A stretch of 6,137 bases of DNA, taken from contig VSNO01000217.1 of NCBI GenBank assembly GCA_009774375.1, forward strand, positions 1 to 6,137, written 5' to 3'. Positions 1 through 6,128 of the stretch are shown piece by piece. Within the stretch, counting starts at the first letter, position 1. The number at the start of each line of letters is the position of its first letter. The notes beneath the pieces were generated by a model. That model was not told the origin of the DNA and did not search any database. It saw nothing but the letters and a program-made list of their open reading frames with translations. A program made the translations under genes and the position numbers. The DNA is from Lachnospiraceae bacterium (GTDB lineage: Bacteria; Bacillota; Clostridia; Lachnospirales; Lachnospiraceae).

Positions 1-114
1 GAGTGTTGGAAAGATCATTCCCGCAATCTGCATAACGACAGAAAAATAAAAAGATAAAACAAAAGGATAAATCAAGAAATAGAAATTAGAAATAAGGAAA
101 GGAAATATCACAAA
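1..114. other. Leader region of the MoxR/VWA operon; possible end of an upstream gene
   Basis: This is an A-rich intergenic stretch before the first gene. All three forward frames entering from the window edge close early, with stops at 31-33 or so, 47-49 and 55-57, so at most a few C-terminal residues of an upstream gene could be present. None of the short tails is recognisable. A weak sigma-A-like arrangement can be drawn (TTGGAA at 6-11, CATAAC near 31-36), but the -10 element and spacing are poor, so no promoter is called. A purine-rich ribosome site for the next gene sits at about 94-105. Confidence 0.4.
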
Positions 115-930
115 ATGGCAAACACAGAATTTAACAGCACACAGGACTATGTGGCGAGCGAGGAGCTTCTCGCGAGCGTGAATGTGGCGATCGCACTGCA
201 GAAGCCGCTTCTGATCAAAGGGGAGCCGGGCACAGGGAAAACGATGCTTGCGCAGGCGGTGGCCAATTCACTCGGAAAGAAACTGATCATATGGAACATC
301 AAGTCCACGACGAAGGCGCAGGACGGACTGTACATGTACGATACGATCCAGCGGCTTTATGACGGGCAGTTTGGTGTGGAGGGCGTCGATGATATCGCGC
401 GGTATATCAAACTCGGCAAGCTCGGCGAGGCGTTTGAGAGTGACGAGCAGGTGATCCTGCTCATCGACGAGATCGACAAGGCGGATCTGGAGTTTCCCAA
501 TGACCTGTTGTGGGAGCTTGACCAGATGGAATTTTATATCCATGAGACGAAGCGTACTGTCAGGGCGAAGCACAGACCGATCGTGATCATTACGTCGAAT
601 GCCGAGAAGGAGCTCCCGGATGCCTTTTTGAGGAGATGCATCTTCCACTACATTGATTTTCCGGATGCGGAGCTGATGGAGGAGATCATCAGGACGCACT
701 ATCCCGATGTCGAGGAGAATCTCATGAAGAATGCGATGCAGGTGTTTTATGATATCCGCGCACTGCGCGATGTGCGCAAGAAACCGAGCACTTCGGAGCT
801 GATCGACTGGATCAACGCACTGCAGATCGGCGGCATTCCGGCGGACACGCTGCGGTCAAAGCTTCCGTTTGTCGGCGTGGTCGTGAAGAAGGACGAGGAT
901 CTGGAGACGGTGAGGCAGGAGATTCACTGA
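115..930 (+). CDS. MoxR-type AAA+ ATPase
   Basis: This is a 271-residue AAA+ ATPase of the MoxR/dynein-related (AAA_5) group, expected to hydrolyse ATP in the cytoplasm as a chaperone-like remodeller with a VWA partner. Visible motifs in order are Walker A GEPGTGKT (residues 36-43), Walker B ILLIDEID (about 114-121), a sensor-1 region ITSN (159-162), and FLRR (171-174) with a likely arginine finger. KKPSTSELIDW (222-232) is a C-terminal helix typical of this subfamily. The stretch IKSTTKAQDGLYMYD, the EFPNDLL motif and ELPDAFLRRC are hallmarks I recognise from family members paired with CoxE-like proteins. The start has an AAGGAAAGG site 9-12 bases upstream. The gene for the VWA partner begins 20 bases after its stop, which supports co-transcription. 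The family and ATPase call are firm. The substrate is unknown. Confidence 0.93.
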   Translation: MANTEFNSTQDYVASEELLASVNVAIALQKPLLIKGEPGTGKTMLAQAVANSLGKKLIIWNIKSTTKAQDGLYMYDTIQRLYDGQFGVEGVDDIARYIKLGKLGEAFESDEQVILLIDEIDKADLEFPNDLLWELDQMEFYIHETKRTVRAKHRPIVIITSNAEKELPDAFLRRCIFHYIDFPDAELMEEIIRTHYPDVEENLMKNAMQVFYDIRALRDVRKKPSTSELIDWINALQIGGIPADTLRSKLPFVGVVVKKDEDLETVRQEIH

Positions 931-950
931 GAGCGGAATGAGGGAAAAGC

Positions 951-2153
951 ATGTTTTCTAAATTTTTCTACACTTTGAAAGAAAAGGGACTGGAGGTCTC
1001 ATTAGGGGAGTGGCTGGATCTGCAGGAAGCGCTTGACAAGGGACTTTGCGAGAGTTCTCTGACGCAGTTTTACTATGTGGCGAGGATGATCCTGGTGAAG
1101 AGCGAGACCGAGTTTGACAAGTTTGACATGGCGTTCGAGGAGTGCTTTAAGGGTGTGAAGACAGAGACGGAGGTCGGGAAGAATATGCTCCGCTGGCTCG
1201 ACAAGTCCGACATGCTGGAGCTTGCCCACGAGGAGGCGCGGAATCATCTGAATCAGATCGAGGACATTCAGGTGGACAAGGACGATGTGGAGGAGAAGTT
1301 CAAACAGCGTCTGAAAGACCAGAATGAGGAGCACAACGGAGGAAGCTTCTGGATCGGGACGATGGGAAAGACGTCCTTTGGAAATATGGGCGGAAATGTG
1401 GGCGGTGTGCGCGTCGGCGGGCAGACAGGCTACCAGTCGGCATTTTCCGTTGTGGGTGCGCGCAAGTACCGGGATTTCAGGGACGACAAGGTGATCGATA
1501 ACCGCCAGTTCCAGATGGCACTACGGCGGCTGAGACAGTTCTCCACGAAGCTGGATATCCCAAAGTCGGAGCTTGACATTGACGAGACGATCGACAAGAC
1601 CTGCAACAACGGCGGATATCTGCAGATCGAGATGATGAAGCCGCGCAAAAATGCGGTGAAGCTCCTGCTCCTGATGGATTCCGGCGGGACGATGATCCCG
1701 TACACGAGGCTGATGAACGACCTGTTCCAGTCCGTGAACAAATCCAATCATTTTAAGGATGTGAAAGTCTACTATTTTCACAACTGTATTTATTCCAAGC
1801 TGTATAAGACACCAGAGTGCGAGAACGGCGACTGGATCGACACAGAATGGATGTTCCGGAATGTCGGCAGTGATTACAAGGTGATCATCGTCGGGGATGC
1901 GGCGATGGCGCCGGAGGAGCTTTATTCGAACACGGGTAACTACAGGGGGCCAAACGGCGGTCTGTCGGGCTTTGAGTGGCTCCAGCTGATGAAACGGCAT
2001 TATAAGAAGATCGTGTGGATGAATCCCAAGATGGCGCCGGGACGCGCGCCGTGGCGTGAGGCGGAGACTGCCGTGAAAGAGATATTCCCTATGTATAAGC
2101 TCACAGTGAAAGGGTTAAATGAAGCGATGGTCAGGCTGATGGCAAACAGATGA
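951..2153 (+). CDS. CoxE-like VWA domain protein, partner of the MoxR ATPase
   Basis: This is a 400-residue cytoplasmic protein with no signal peptide or membrane segment. Residues 1-125 are mostly helical and charged. A glycine-rich linker follows (about 129-160, with repeated GG). The VWA fold begins near residue 235, with LLLLMDSGGTM as the metal-binding (MIDAS) strand (D243). The family signature YYFHNCIY is at 274-281, VGDAAMAP (D316) is a probable third MIDAS element, and WLQ...KKIVWMNP is at 343-359. The usual MIDAS is DxSxS; here it reads DSGGT. Related CoxE-like proteins often carry DxGGS, so this is a family variant, not clear decay. In such pairs the VWA protein is thought to be an adaptor that brings the ATPase to its target, often for cofactor insertion or complex maturation. 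The target cannot be read here. The start has GAGGG six bases upstream. Confidence 0.88.
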   Translation: MFSKFFYTLKEKGLEVSLGEWLDLQEALDKGLCESSLTQFYYVARMILVKSETEFDKFDMAFEECFKGVKTETEVGKNMLRWLDKSDMLELAHEEARNHLNQIEDIQVDKDDVEEKFKQRLKDQNEEHNGGSFWIGTMGKTSFGNMGGNVGGVRVGGQTGYQSAFSVVGARKYRDFRDDKVIDNRQFQMALRRLRQFSTKLDIPKSELDIDETIDKTCNNGGYLQIEMMKPRKNAVKLLLLMDSGGTMIPYTRLMNDLFQSVNKSNHFKDVKVYYFHNCIYSKLYKTPECENGDWIDTEWMFRNVGSDYKVIIVGDAAMAPEELYSNTGNYRGPNGGLSGFEWLQLMKRHYKKIVWMNPKMAPGRAPWREAETAVKEIFPMYKLTVKGLNEAMVRLMANR

Positions 2154-2230
2154 GGAACTGTCCGGATCAGGTACGTCAGAGTGGATAGGGTATTTTTGGG
2201 TAAAAGGGAATTGAGTACGAGGGAGAAGAT

Positions 2231-2674
2231 ATGGAAAAGAAAGCACCTGAGAGAAAGGTTCATCTGCGGGAGGGCGATGTATTTTACGTCTATGATAAGC
2301 GGATCAACAAATGTGTCAGGGAGGGCTGTGAGGGGACGGTCAAATATGGTCTGACGCTCCAGGTAAATATGGAAAACGGCGATACACTCAATACGTATGA
2401 GTGCAACAAGTGTCACATGAAGTACACGGCATATCCCAATTATGTGCGTCTCACAGAAACAGAGCTGCTGGACATATATAATAAAGAGGCGGTGGATGCG
2501 CGTGACCGCAAGCGCGCCGCAGATGCCGCAAAGCAGGCAGCGCGTGAGAAAAAGAAAAAGGCGCTTGCAACGCGGAAAGCGGGCAGTACACACAAAACGG
2601 GCAAGGCGGGCAGCACACAGGCGGCGGGCGCGGTACGTAAAACAGGCAGCAGAAGCAGGGGGCGCAAAGCTTAA
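2231..2674 (+). CDS. Small four-cysteine (zinc-ribbon-like) protein with basic repeat tail
   Basis: I do not recognise this 147-residue protein. Its N-terminal half looks like a small beta-rich domain with two cysteine pairs, C28-X4-C33 and C58-X2-C61, a spacing consistent with a zinc ribbon. From about residue 85 it becomes a charged alanine/lysine/arginine helix (RDRKRAADAAKQAAREKKKK). It ends in a low-complexity basic tail with a nine-residue repeat, KAGSTHKTG then KAGSTQAAG (residues 116-133), followed by KTGSRSRGRKA. Such a tail would suit binding to nucleic acid or another polyanion, but that is inference. The start has a GAGGGAG site about six bases upstream. It lies 77 bases after the VWA gene on the same strand and before a terminator, so it is probably the last gene of that operon. 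No signal peptide or membrane segment is visible. Confidence 0.8.
   Translation: MEKKAPERKVHLREGDVFYVYDKRINKCVREGCEGTVKYGLTLQVNMENGDTLNTYECNKCHMKYTAYPNYVRLTETELLDIYNKEAVDARDRKRAADAAKQAAREKKKKALATRKAGSTHKTGKAGSTQAAGAVRKTGSRSRGRKA
2576..2629 (+). repeat. Two tandem 27-base coding repeats (KAGST units)
   Basis: Two adjacent 27-base units (2576-2602 and 2603-2629) encode KAGSTHKTG and KAGSTQAAG at the end of the four-cysteine protein. Both units share an AAGGCGGGCAG-like start, and a degenerate third unit may follow. The repeats look like a slippage-grown basic tail. Confidence 0.6.
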
Positions 2675-2737
2675 TGCCGATCAGTTAAATAGTCGCTGTT
2701 TATCCTCATTTTATCAGGATCTGACAGGGTACAAAAA

Positions 2738-2778
2738 GGATCATAACCGAAAAATCGGACAATTATGGTTCTTTTTTT
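2738..2778 (+). terminator. Intrinsic terminator after the MoxR/VWA operon
   Basis: Bases 2738-2746 pair with 2763-2771 (seven Watson-Crick or A-T pairs plus two G-T wobbles). Inside this, CCGA at 2747-2750 pairs with TCGG at 2755-2758 around an AAAA loop. A four-base bulge (2759-2762) separates the two helices. Seven Ts follow at once (2772-2778). This is a credible Rho-independent terminator 64 bases after the stop of the four-cysteine gene, and it would insulate spoIVA from the upstream operon. The bulge and A-T content make the stem less stable than a classic one. Confidence 0.6.
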
Positions 2779-2814
2779 GTGTTGGAACGCATAGGTTTAA
2801 ACAGATGATCAGTT

Positions 2815-2843
2815 ATAAGATCTTGCTGATAAAATTAGACAAT
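2815..2843 (+). promoter_or_regulatory. Candidate sigma-E promoter for spoIVA
   Basis: ATA at 2815-2817 lies 18 bases before TAGACAAT (2836-2843), which matches six of eight positions of the sigma-E -10 consensus CATACANT. The predicted start of transcription would be near 2850, leaving a short leader before the ribosome site. In Bacillus subtilis spoIVA is transcribed by mother-cell sigma-E, so a site here is expected. The spacing is at the long limit and the -10 lacks the leading C, so the match alone is weak. Confidence 0.3.
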
Positions 2844-2863
2844 GTTTATCATCAAATAACAGG

Positions 2864-2870
2864 AAAGGGG
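2864..2870 (+). promoter_or_regulatory. Ribosome binding site that fixes the spoIVA start
   Basis: AAAGGGG, preceded by AGG, lies six bases before the ATG at 2877. The open frame continues upstream to 2442, but no upstream start in it has a comparable site, and the homology to SpoIVA begins only after this ATG. Confidence 0.75.
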
Positions 2871-2876
2871 AATACA

Positions 2877-4379
2877 ATGAGCCAGCTTGATGCGAATCAG
2901 GAATTTAATCTATACAGGGATATCAGCCAGCGCACTGGCGGAGAGATCTATGTGGGAGTGGTGGGGCCTGTCAGGACAGGAAAATCCACTTTTATAAAAC
3001 GTTTTATGGATCTGATGGTGCTGCCGCAGATCGAGAATGAACATGAGAGGACTCGCACGCAGGATGAACTGCCGCAGAGCAGCGGCGGGCGCACGATCAC
3101 GACGACAGAGCCCAAATTTATCCCGAAGGAGGCGGCTCAGATCGAGATCAGCGACGGCATCAACGTCAAGGTGCGGCTGATCGACTGTGTCGGCTATATG
3201 GTCGACGGCGCCGCAGGGCATATGGAGGAGGACGTGGAGCGCATGGTAAAGACGCCATGGTCCAGGGAGGAGATCCCGTTCACGCAGGCGGCGGAGATCG
3301 GAACGCGAAAAGTGATCCAGGATCACTCCACGATCGGTATCGTCGTCACCACCGACGGGAGCTTTGGCGAGATACCGCGGAATGCCTACAAGCCTGCGGA
3401 GGAGCAGACCATATCAGAACTCAAGGAACTCGGAAAGCCGTTTGTGGTGCTTGTCAACACGACCAGGCCATATTCCGACGAGGCAAAAAATATCGCCGCC
3501 GAGCTGGAAAAGAAACACGAAGTCAAGGCGATCCCTGTCAATATCGAACAGCTTAGGCGCGACGATATCACGATGATACTGGAGCAGGTCATGTATGAAT
3601 TTCCAGTGTCAGTGATCGAGTTCTACACGCCGAAGTGGATGGATATCATGGAGATCGACAATCCCATGAAAAAAGAAGTGATCGAGAAGCTGCATGTCAT
3701 CATGGATAAGGTCAGGACTGTGCGCGACCTGGTGGAGAAGGATTTCAGCCAGCTGCTGGAGAAGGACAGCGAGTACATCAGGCGCTGCAAATACGACAAA
3801 GTGAACATTGCAGACGGCTCCGCTTCCTTTCTGCTCGAAGGGGACACAAAGTATTATTATGAGCTGCTGAGCTCCATGACAGGGGAAAACATATCGGGAG
3901 AGTATCAGCTGATGCAGCTCCTGTCAAGCCTGGCTGACATGAAACGGGAGTACAAGAAGGTGCTCAATGCGCTCGAGAGTGTCCGCCAAAAGGGATACGG
4001 CGTCGTCACGCCGGAGCGCGATGAGATCATGCTGGATAATCCGACACTGATCAAGCACGGCAATAAATACGGCGTGAAGATTAAGGCGCAGAGTCCGTCG
4101 ATCCACATGATCAAGGCAAACATAGAGACGGAGATCGCACCGATCGTCGGCACGCAGCAGCAGGCGCAGGATCTGATCGGATACATCTCGGATGCGGAGA
4201 CCTCCAAGGAGGGCATCTGGGAGACGAACATTTTCGGCAAGACGGTGGAGCAGCTGGTCAACGACGGCATTACGAGCAAAGTCTCCATGATCGGGGAGGA
4301 GAGCCAGATCAAATTGCAGGATACCATGCAGAAGATCGTCAATGACTCCAACGGGGGAATGGTCTGTATCATTATATAA
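2877..4379 (+). CDS. spoIVA: Stage IV sporulation protein A (spore coat assembly ATPase)
   Basis: SpoIVA is made in the mother cell, binds the outer forespore membrane (through SpoVM in Bacillus) and polymerises with ATP hydrolysis into the basement layer of the coat. The 500 residues compare with about 492 in B. subtilis and align along the whole length. The N-terminal ATPase domain has Walker A GPVRTGKS (residues 30-37), the conserved QDELPQS...TTTEPKF segment (about 62-81) including the sensor threonines, and a Walker B-like LIDCVGY (D103). PW..EEIPF..AAEIGTRKVI (127-147) and TIGIVVTTDG (152-161) are strongly SpoIVA-like. The C-terminal part contains the conserved APSIHMIK-like segment (here SPSIHMIK) and ends NGGMVCIII, like the GG-hydrophobic end of Bacillus SpoIVA that is needed for localisation. 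The gene is intact. An upstream terminator and its own ribosome site suggest a single-gene unit. The neighbouring AraC gene converges on it. Confidence 0.97.
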   Translation: MSQLDANQEFNLYRDISQRTGGEIYVGVVGPVRTGKSTFIKRFMDLMVLPQIENEHERTRTQDELPQSSGGRTITTTEPKFIPKEAAQIEISDGINVKVRLIDCVGYMVDGAAGHMEEDVERMVKTPWSREEIPFTQAAEIGTRKVIQDHSTIGIVVTTDGSFGEIPRNAYKPAEEQTISELKELGKPFVVLVNTTRPYSDEAKNIAAELEKKHEVKAIPVNIEQLRRDDITMILEQVMYEFPVSVIEFYTPKWMDIMEIDNPMKKEVIEKLHVIMDKVRTVRDLVEKDFSQLLEKDSEYIRRCKYDKVNIADGSASFLLEGDTKYYYELLSSMTGENISGEYQLMQLLSSLADMKREYKKVLNALESVRQKGYGVVTPERDEIMLDNPTLIKHGNKYGVKIKAQSPSIHMIKANIETEIAPIVGTQQQAQDLIGYISDAETSKEGIWETNIFGKTVEQLVNDGITSKVSMIGEESQIKLQDTMQKIVNDSNGGMVCIII

Positions 4380-4396
4380 AAAGTCGGTTTATGTAT

Positions 4397-5590
4397 TTAT
4401 TGCATAGCGGATGTCCTATACTCCGAGGGAGTATTCCCCATCACCTTTTGAAATACTTTCACAAAATAATTATTATCTGTATAGCCGACGTAGCTGCTGA
4501 TCTCCTGGATGGGCAGGTTTGTCTCCCGGAGCATTTCAGCAGCCTGCCGGCATCTTAAGTCCGCGATATACTGTGTCATGGTGCGTCCGGTTTCCTGCTT
4601 GAAGATTTTGGCGAGGTGGGAGGATGAGTAATCCGATAACTGGCACAGTGCATCCATACTGATATTCTGTGTGTAATTCAGGGAAAGATATTCCACAACC
4701 TTAACAATTGCAGAAGAGTAACCACGGGTATTTACCAGATGGTCGCGCACCGCGGTTGTCAGTTCGATTAACATTTCGTAGCAATACTGCGTCTGCTTCC
4801 TGACATTGTCAGTGCCGGAGAGGCGCTGCACGGATTTCTGGGTGATCTGGTCGATCGTGATGATGGACAGTCCGCTCCGCTCTGCCGCCTTCCGCGCCAG
4901 GGCGCGCAGGATGGAAATGGGACTCTGGTAGACAGGACTGAGAAAGAGATCGATCAGGGAAGCCGATTCTTCCTGCATGTCCTCGTAAGCCTGGATGATG
5001 CTCTCAACTTCCCCTTTCTCGATCAGCTTCAACAGGCGGTTTTCGGCATGGTAGCGCTGATAGATCCTGCTGTAATCAATGGAATCCTGCTGGTATGTCT
5101 TCGGTTCTCCCGGTTCCTCCTGAAATCCCAGGAGTCTTCGATAGGAGTATTCGGGAAAAAGAGGATCAAAGGACATGACACATGCGGAGACTGTGCGCTG
5201 GATCTGACAGCTGGCAAGCAGCGGCAGAGCGGTATAGTACAATCGGAGGGAAGTGGCATAGGATGCCGGCATTTTATTTTTGATCAGGATACCCTGCATC
5301 TTTTCATCGGAATATTCTGTTCTGACATAAGGACCGATCAGGAAAACTTTTTGGTCAAACCGGAAGAAAAACAGGCACACGTTGAGCTTGTCGACAAGTT
5401 CATAAAAGGTTGTGTCATTCATGGAATTGAGCAAATAGGAGAGGGAGTTGGCAGTGAACATCGGCTGCAGCGCCTTCTGGAAGCAGTAAGTGTCCTCAAA
5501 AGCGGCGAGCGGCCTGACATCATTGTCATATATCATGACCTCTGTATTCAGGAGATTGTGCAGAAGTTTTTTCAACAATTCTAAATCCAT
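4397..5590 (-). CDS. AraC-family transcriptional regulator
   Basis: This is a 397-residue DNA-binding regulator. The C-terminal AraC/XylS domain (about 293-393) has two helix-turn-helix units: NISMDALCQLSDYSSSHLAKIFKQETG (309-335, split here only for naming) and the one around IQEISSYVGYTDNNYFVKVF (361-380). It ends with the family signature NTPSEYR. The N-terminal region (1-150) looks like a ligand-sensing domain with a VFLIGPY motif (82-88). The middle (about 175-290) is helical, with RKAAERSGLSIITID, as in the long AraC regulators of Firmicutes that carry YSIRK-type architectures. The ligand is not readable. Its ATG overlaps the stop of the small membrane protein gene by one base (TAATG), and an AGGAG site lies nine bases upstream, so the two are probably co-transcribed and coupled. 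Its stop is 17 bases from that of spoIVA, facing it. It is a local regulator and not evidently linked to sporulation. Confidence 0.92.
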   Translation of the reverse strand: MDLELLKKLLHNLLNTEVMIYDNDVRPLAAFEDTYCFQKALQPMFTANSLSYLLNSMNDTTFYELVDKLNVCLFFFRFDQKVFLIGPYVRTEYSDEKMQGILIKNKMPASYATSLRLYYTALPLLASCQIQRTVSACVMSFDPLFPEYSYRRLLGFQEEPGEPKTYQQDSIDYSRIYQRYHAENRLLKLIEKGEVESIIQAYEDMQEESASLIDLFLSPVYQSPISILRALARKAAERSGLSIITIDQITQKSVQRLSGTDNVRKQTQYCYEMLIELTTAVRDHLVNTRGYSSAIVKVVEYLSLNYTQNISMDALCQLSDYSSSHLAKIFKQETGRTMTQYIADLRCRQAAEMLRETNLPIQEISSYVGYTDNNYFVKVFQKVMGNTPSEYRTSAMQ

Positions 5591-5778
5591 TACCTGTTTC
5601 TCCTGAACGGGGCAATAAACATCACTGTCATCACAACGGCATATATCCCATAGAGACTATAGGTAATCGTGTTGCTCCACGGAAAAACTGCCTGCGGGTT
5701 ATTCAGAGCAATAACAATAAATACAGCAGCAGTGATCAGCATGATGACTGCGATGATTCTTGAACGTTTTCTGGTCAT
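5590..5778 (-). CDS. Small two-helix membrane protein upstream of the AraC gene
   Basis: This is a 62-residue hypothetical protein. A basic start (MTRKRSR) precedes a first hydrophobic segment (about 8-25). A short polar loop (NNPQAVFPWSN) follows, then a second segment (about 37-56), and a basic end (RRNR). By the positive-inside rule both ends should face the cytoplasm, giving a helical hairpin in the membrane. It is a credible gene despite its size: AAGGAGGAG lies about five bases before the ATG, a good promoter lies just upstream, and it is coupled by a TAATG overlap to the regulator gene. It could modulate the regulator or only be a translational leader. No family was recognised. Confidence 0.75.
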   Translation of the reverse strand: MTRKRSRIIAVIMLITAAVFIVIALNNPQAVFPWSNTITYSLYGIYAVVMTVMFIAPFRRNR

Positions 5779-5810
5779 AATGTCTCCTCCTTCGTTTTTC
5801 AGCTGATTTC

Positions 5811-5838
5811 ATTGTACCATAATTGTTATTTTTTTCAA
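5811..5838 (-). promoter_or_regulatory. Sigma-A promoter of the small membrane protein/araC-type operon
   Basis: On the minus strand TTGAAA (5833-5838) is followed after 16 bases by TACAAT (5811-5816), and TGG directly before the -10 gives an extended -10. Transcription should begin near 5804, leaving a leader of about 25 bases that contains the AAGGAGG ribosome site (around 5784-5792). Confidence 0.65.
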
Positions 5839-5893
5839 TATCGCCTTATAAATTGATTTTATCTGGCAGCGAAGTTTTGAATAGAGTATATTT

Positions 5894-5922
5894 GTTCTAT
5901 AAATGATTAAATGTTTCTAACA
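5894..5922. repeat. AT-rich direct repeat, copy 1
   Basis: This 29-base segment matches 6100-6128 at 27 positions. It shares GTTCTA, then AAATGATTAAAT, then TTTCTAACA. Weaker similarity extends left (TATA at 5887-5890) and right (TTTCTC-like bases to about 5929). Inside it TTCTA occurs at 5895-5899 and again at 5915-5919, 20 bases apart and in the same orientation. It lies roughly 90-120 bases upstream of the predicted transcription start of the membrane protein/regulator operon. Confidence 0.7.
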
Positions 5923-6099
5923 CTTTCTCCGGATTATCGATATAATATAATTGGCAGCAGCGGATTCGTAAGGATACGGTGATCGTAAATCTGTCTTATG
6001 ATGCCATGCTTTATGAAAATCGTGACCGTGAAAATCCAGCGAGCGGCGCAAGCGCATATTTTGTCATATATAAAATAAATATAAAAAGACAATATAATA

Positions 6100-6128
6100 G
6101 TTCTAAAAATGATTAAATATTTCTAACA
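6100..6128. repeat. AT-rich direct repeat, copy 2
   Basis: This is the second copy, 206 bases from the first and in the same orientation, differing at two positions of the 29-base core. Its two TTCTA elements (6101-6105 and 6121-6125) keep the 20-base spacing. TATA at 6093-6096 extends the match. The similarity runs on, with one base inserted, to the window end, so the right border cannot be fixed and more copies could lie outside. Confidence 0.7.

Noticed and set aside
2154..2230. Possible promoter between the VWA gene and the four-cysteine gene
   Set aside because: No -35/-10 pair with acceptable spacing was found. The 77-base gap is compatible with one operon.
2000..2593. Reverse open frame of 197 codons across the VWA gene end and the four-cysteine gene
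   Set aside because: It is a shadow of two supported forward genes, with cysteine/leucine-rich random-looking content.
2442..2876. Upstream extension of the spoIVA frame by 145 codons
   Set aside because: It overlaps the four-cysteine gene in another frame, runs through the terminator, has no SpoIVA similarity and no ribosome site. The ATG at 2877 has a strong site and the right homology.
4418..4434. Perfect 7-base hairpin ATACTCC/GGAGTAT with a GAG loop near the end of the AraC gene
   Set aside because: No T-run follows on the + strand, and the bases encode the conserved TPSEY motif of the regulator, so the symmetry is probably a by-product of coding.
5048..5584. Forward open frame of 178 codons opposite the AraC gene
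   Set aside because: It lies wholly antisense to a well-supported regulator, resembles no family and has no convincing ribosome site.
5998..6078. Possible 26-residue peptide from ATGATG at 5998
   Set aside because: There is no ribosome site upstream and no recognisable content. The overlapping frame 5946-6116 looks more coding-like.
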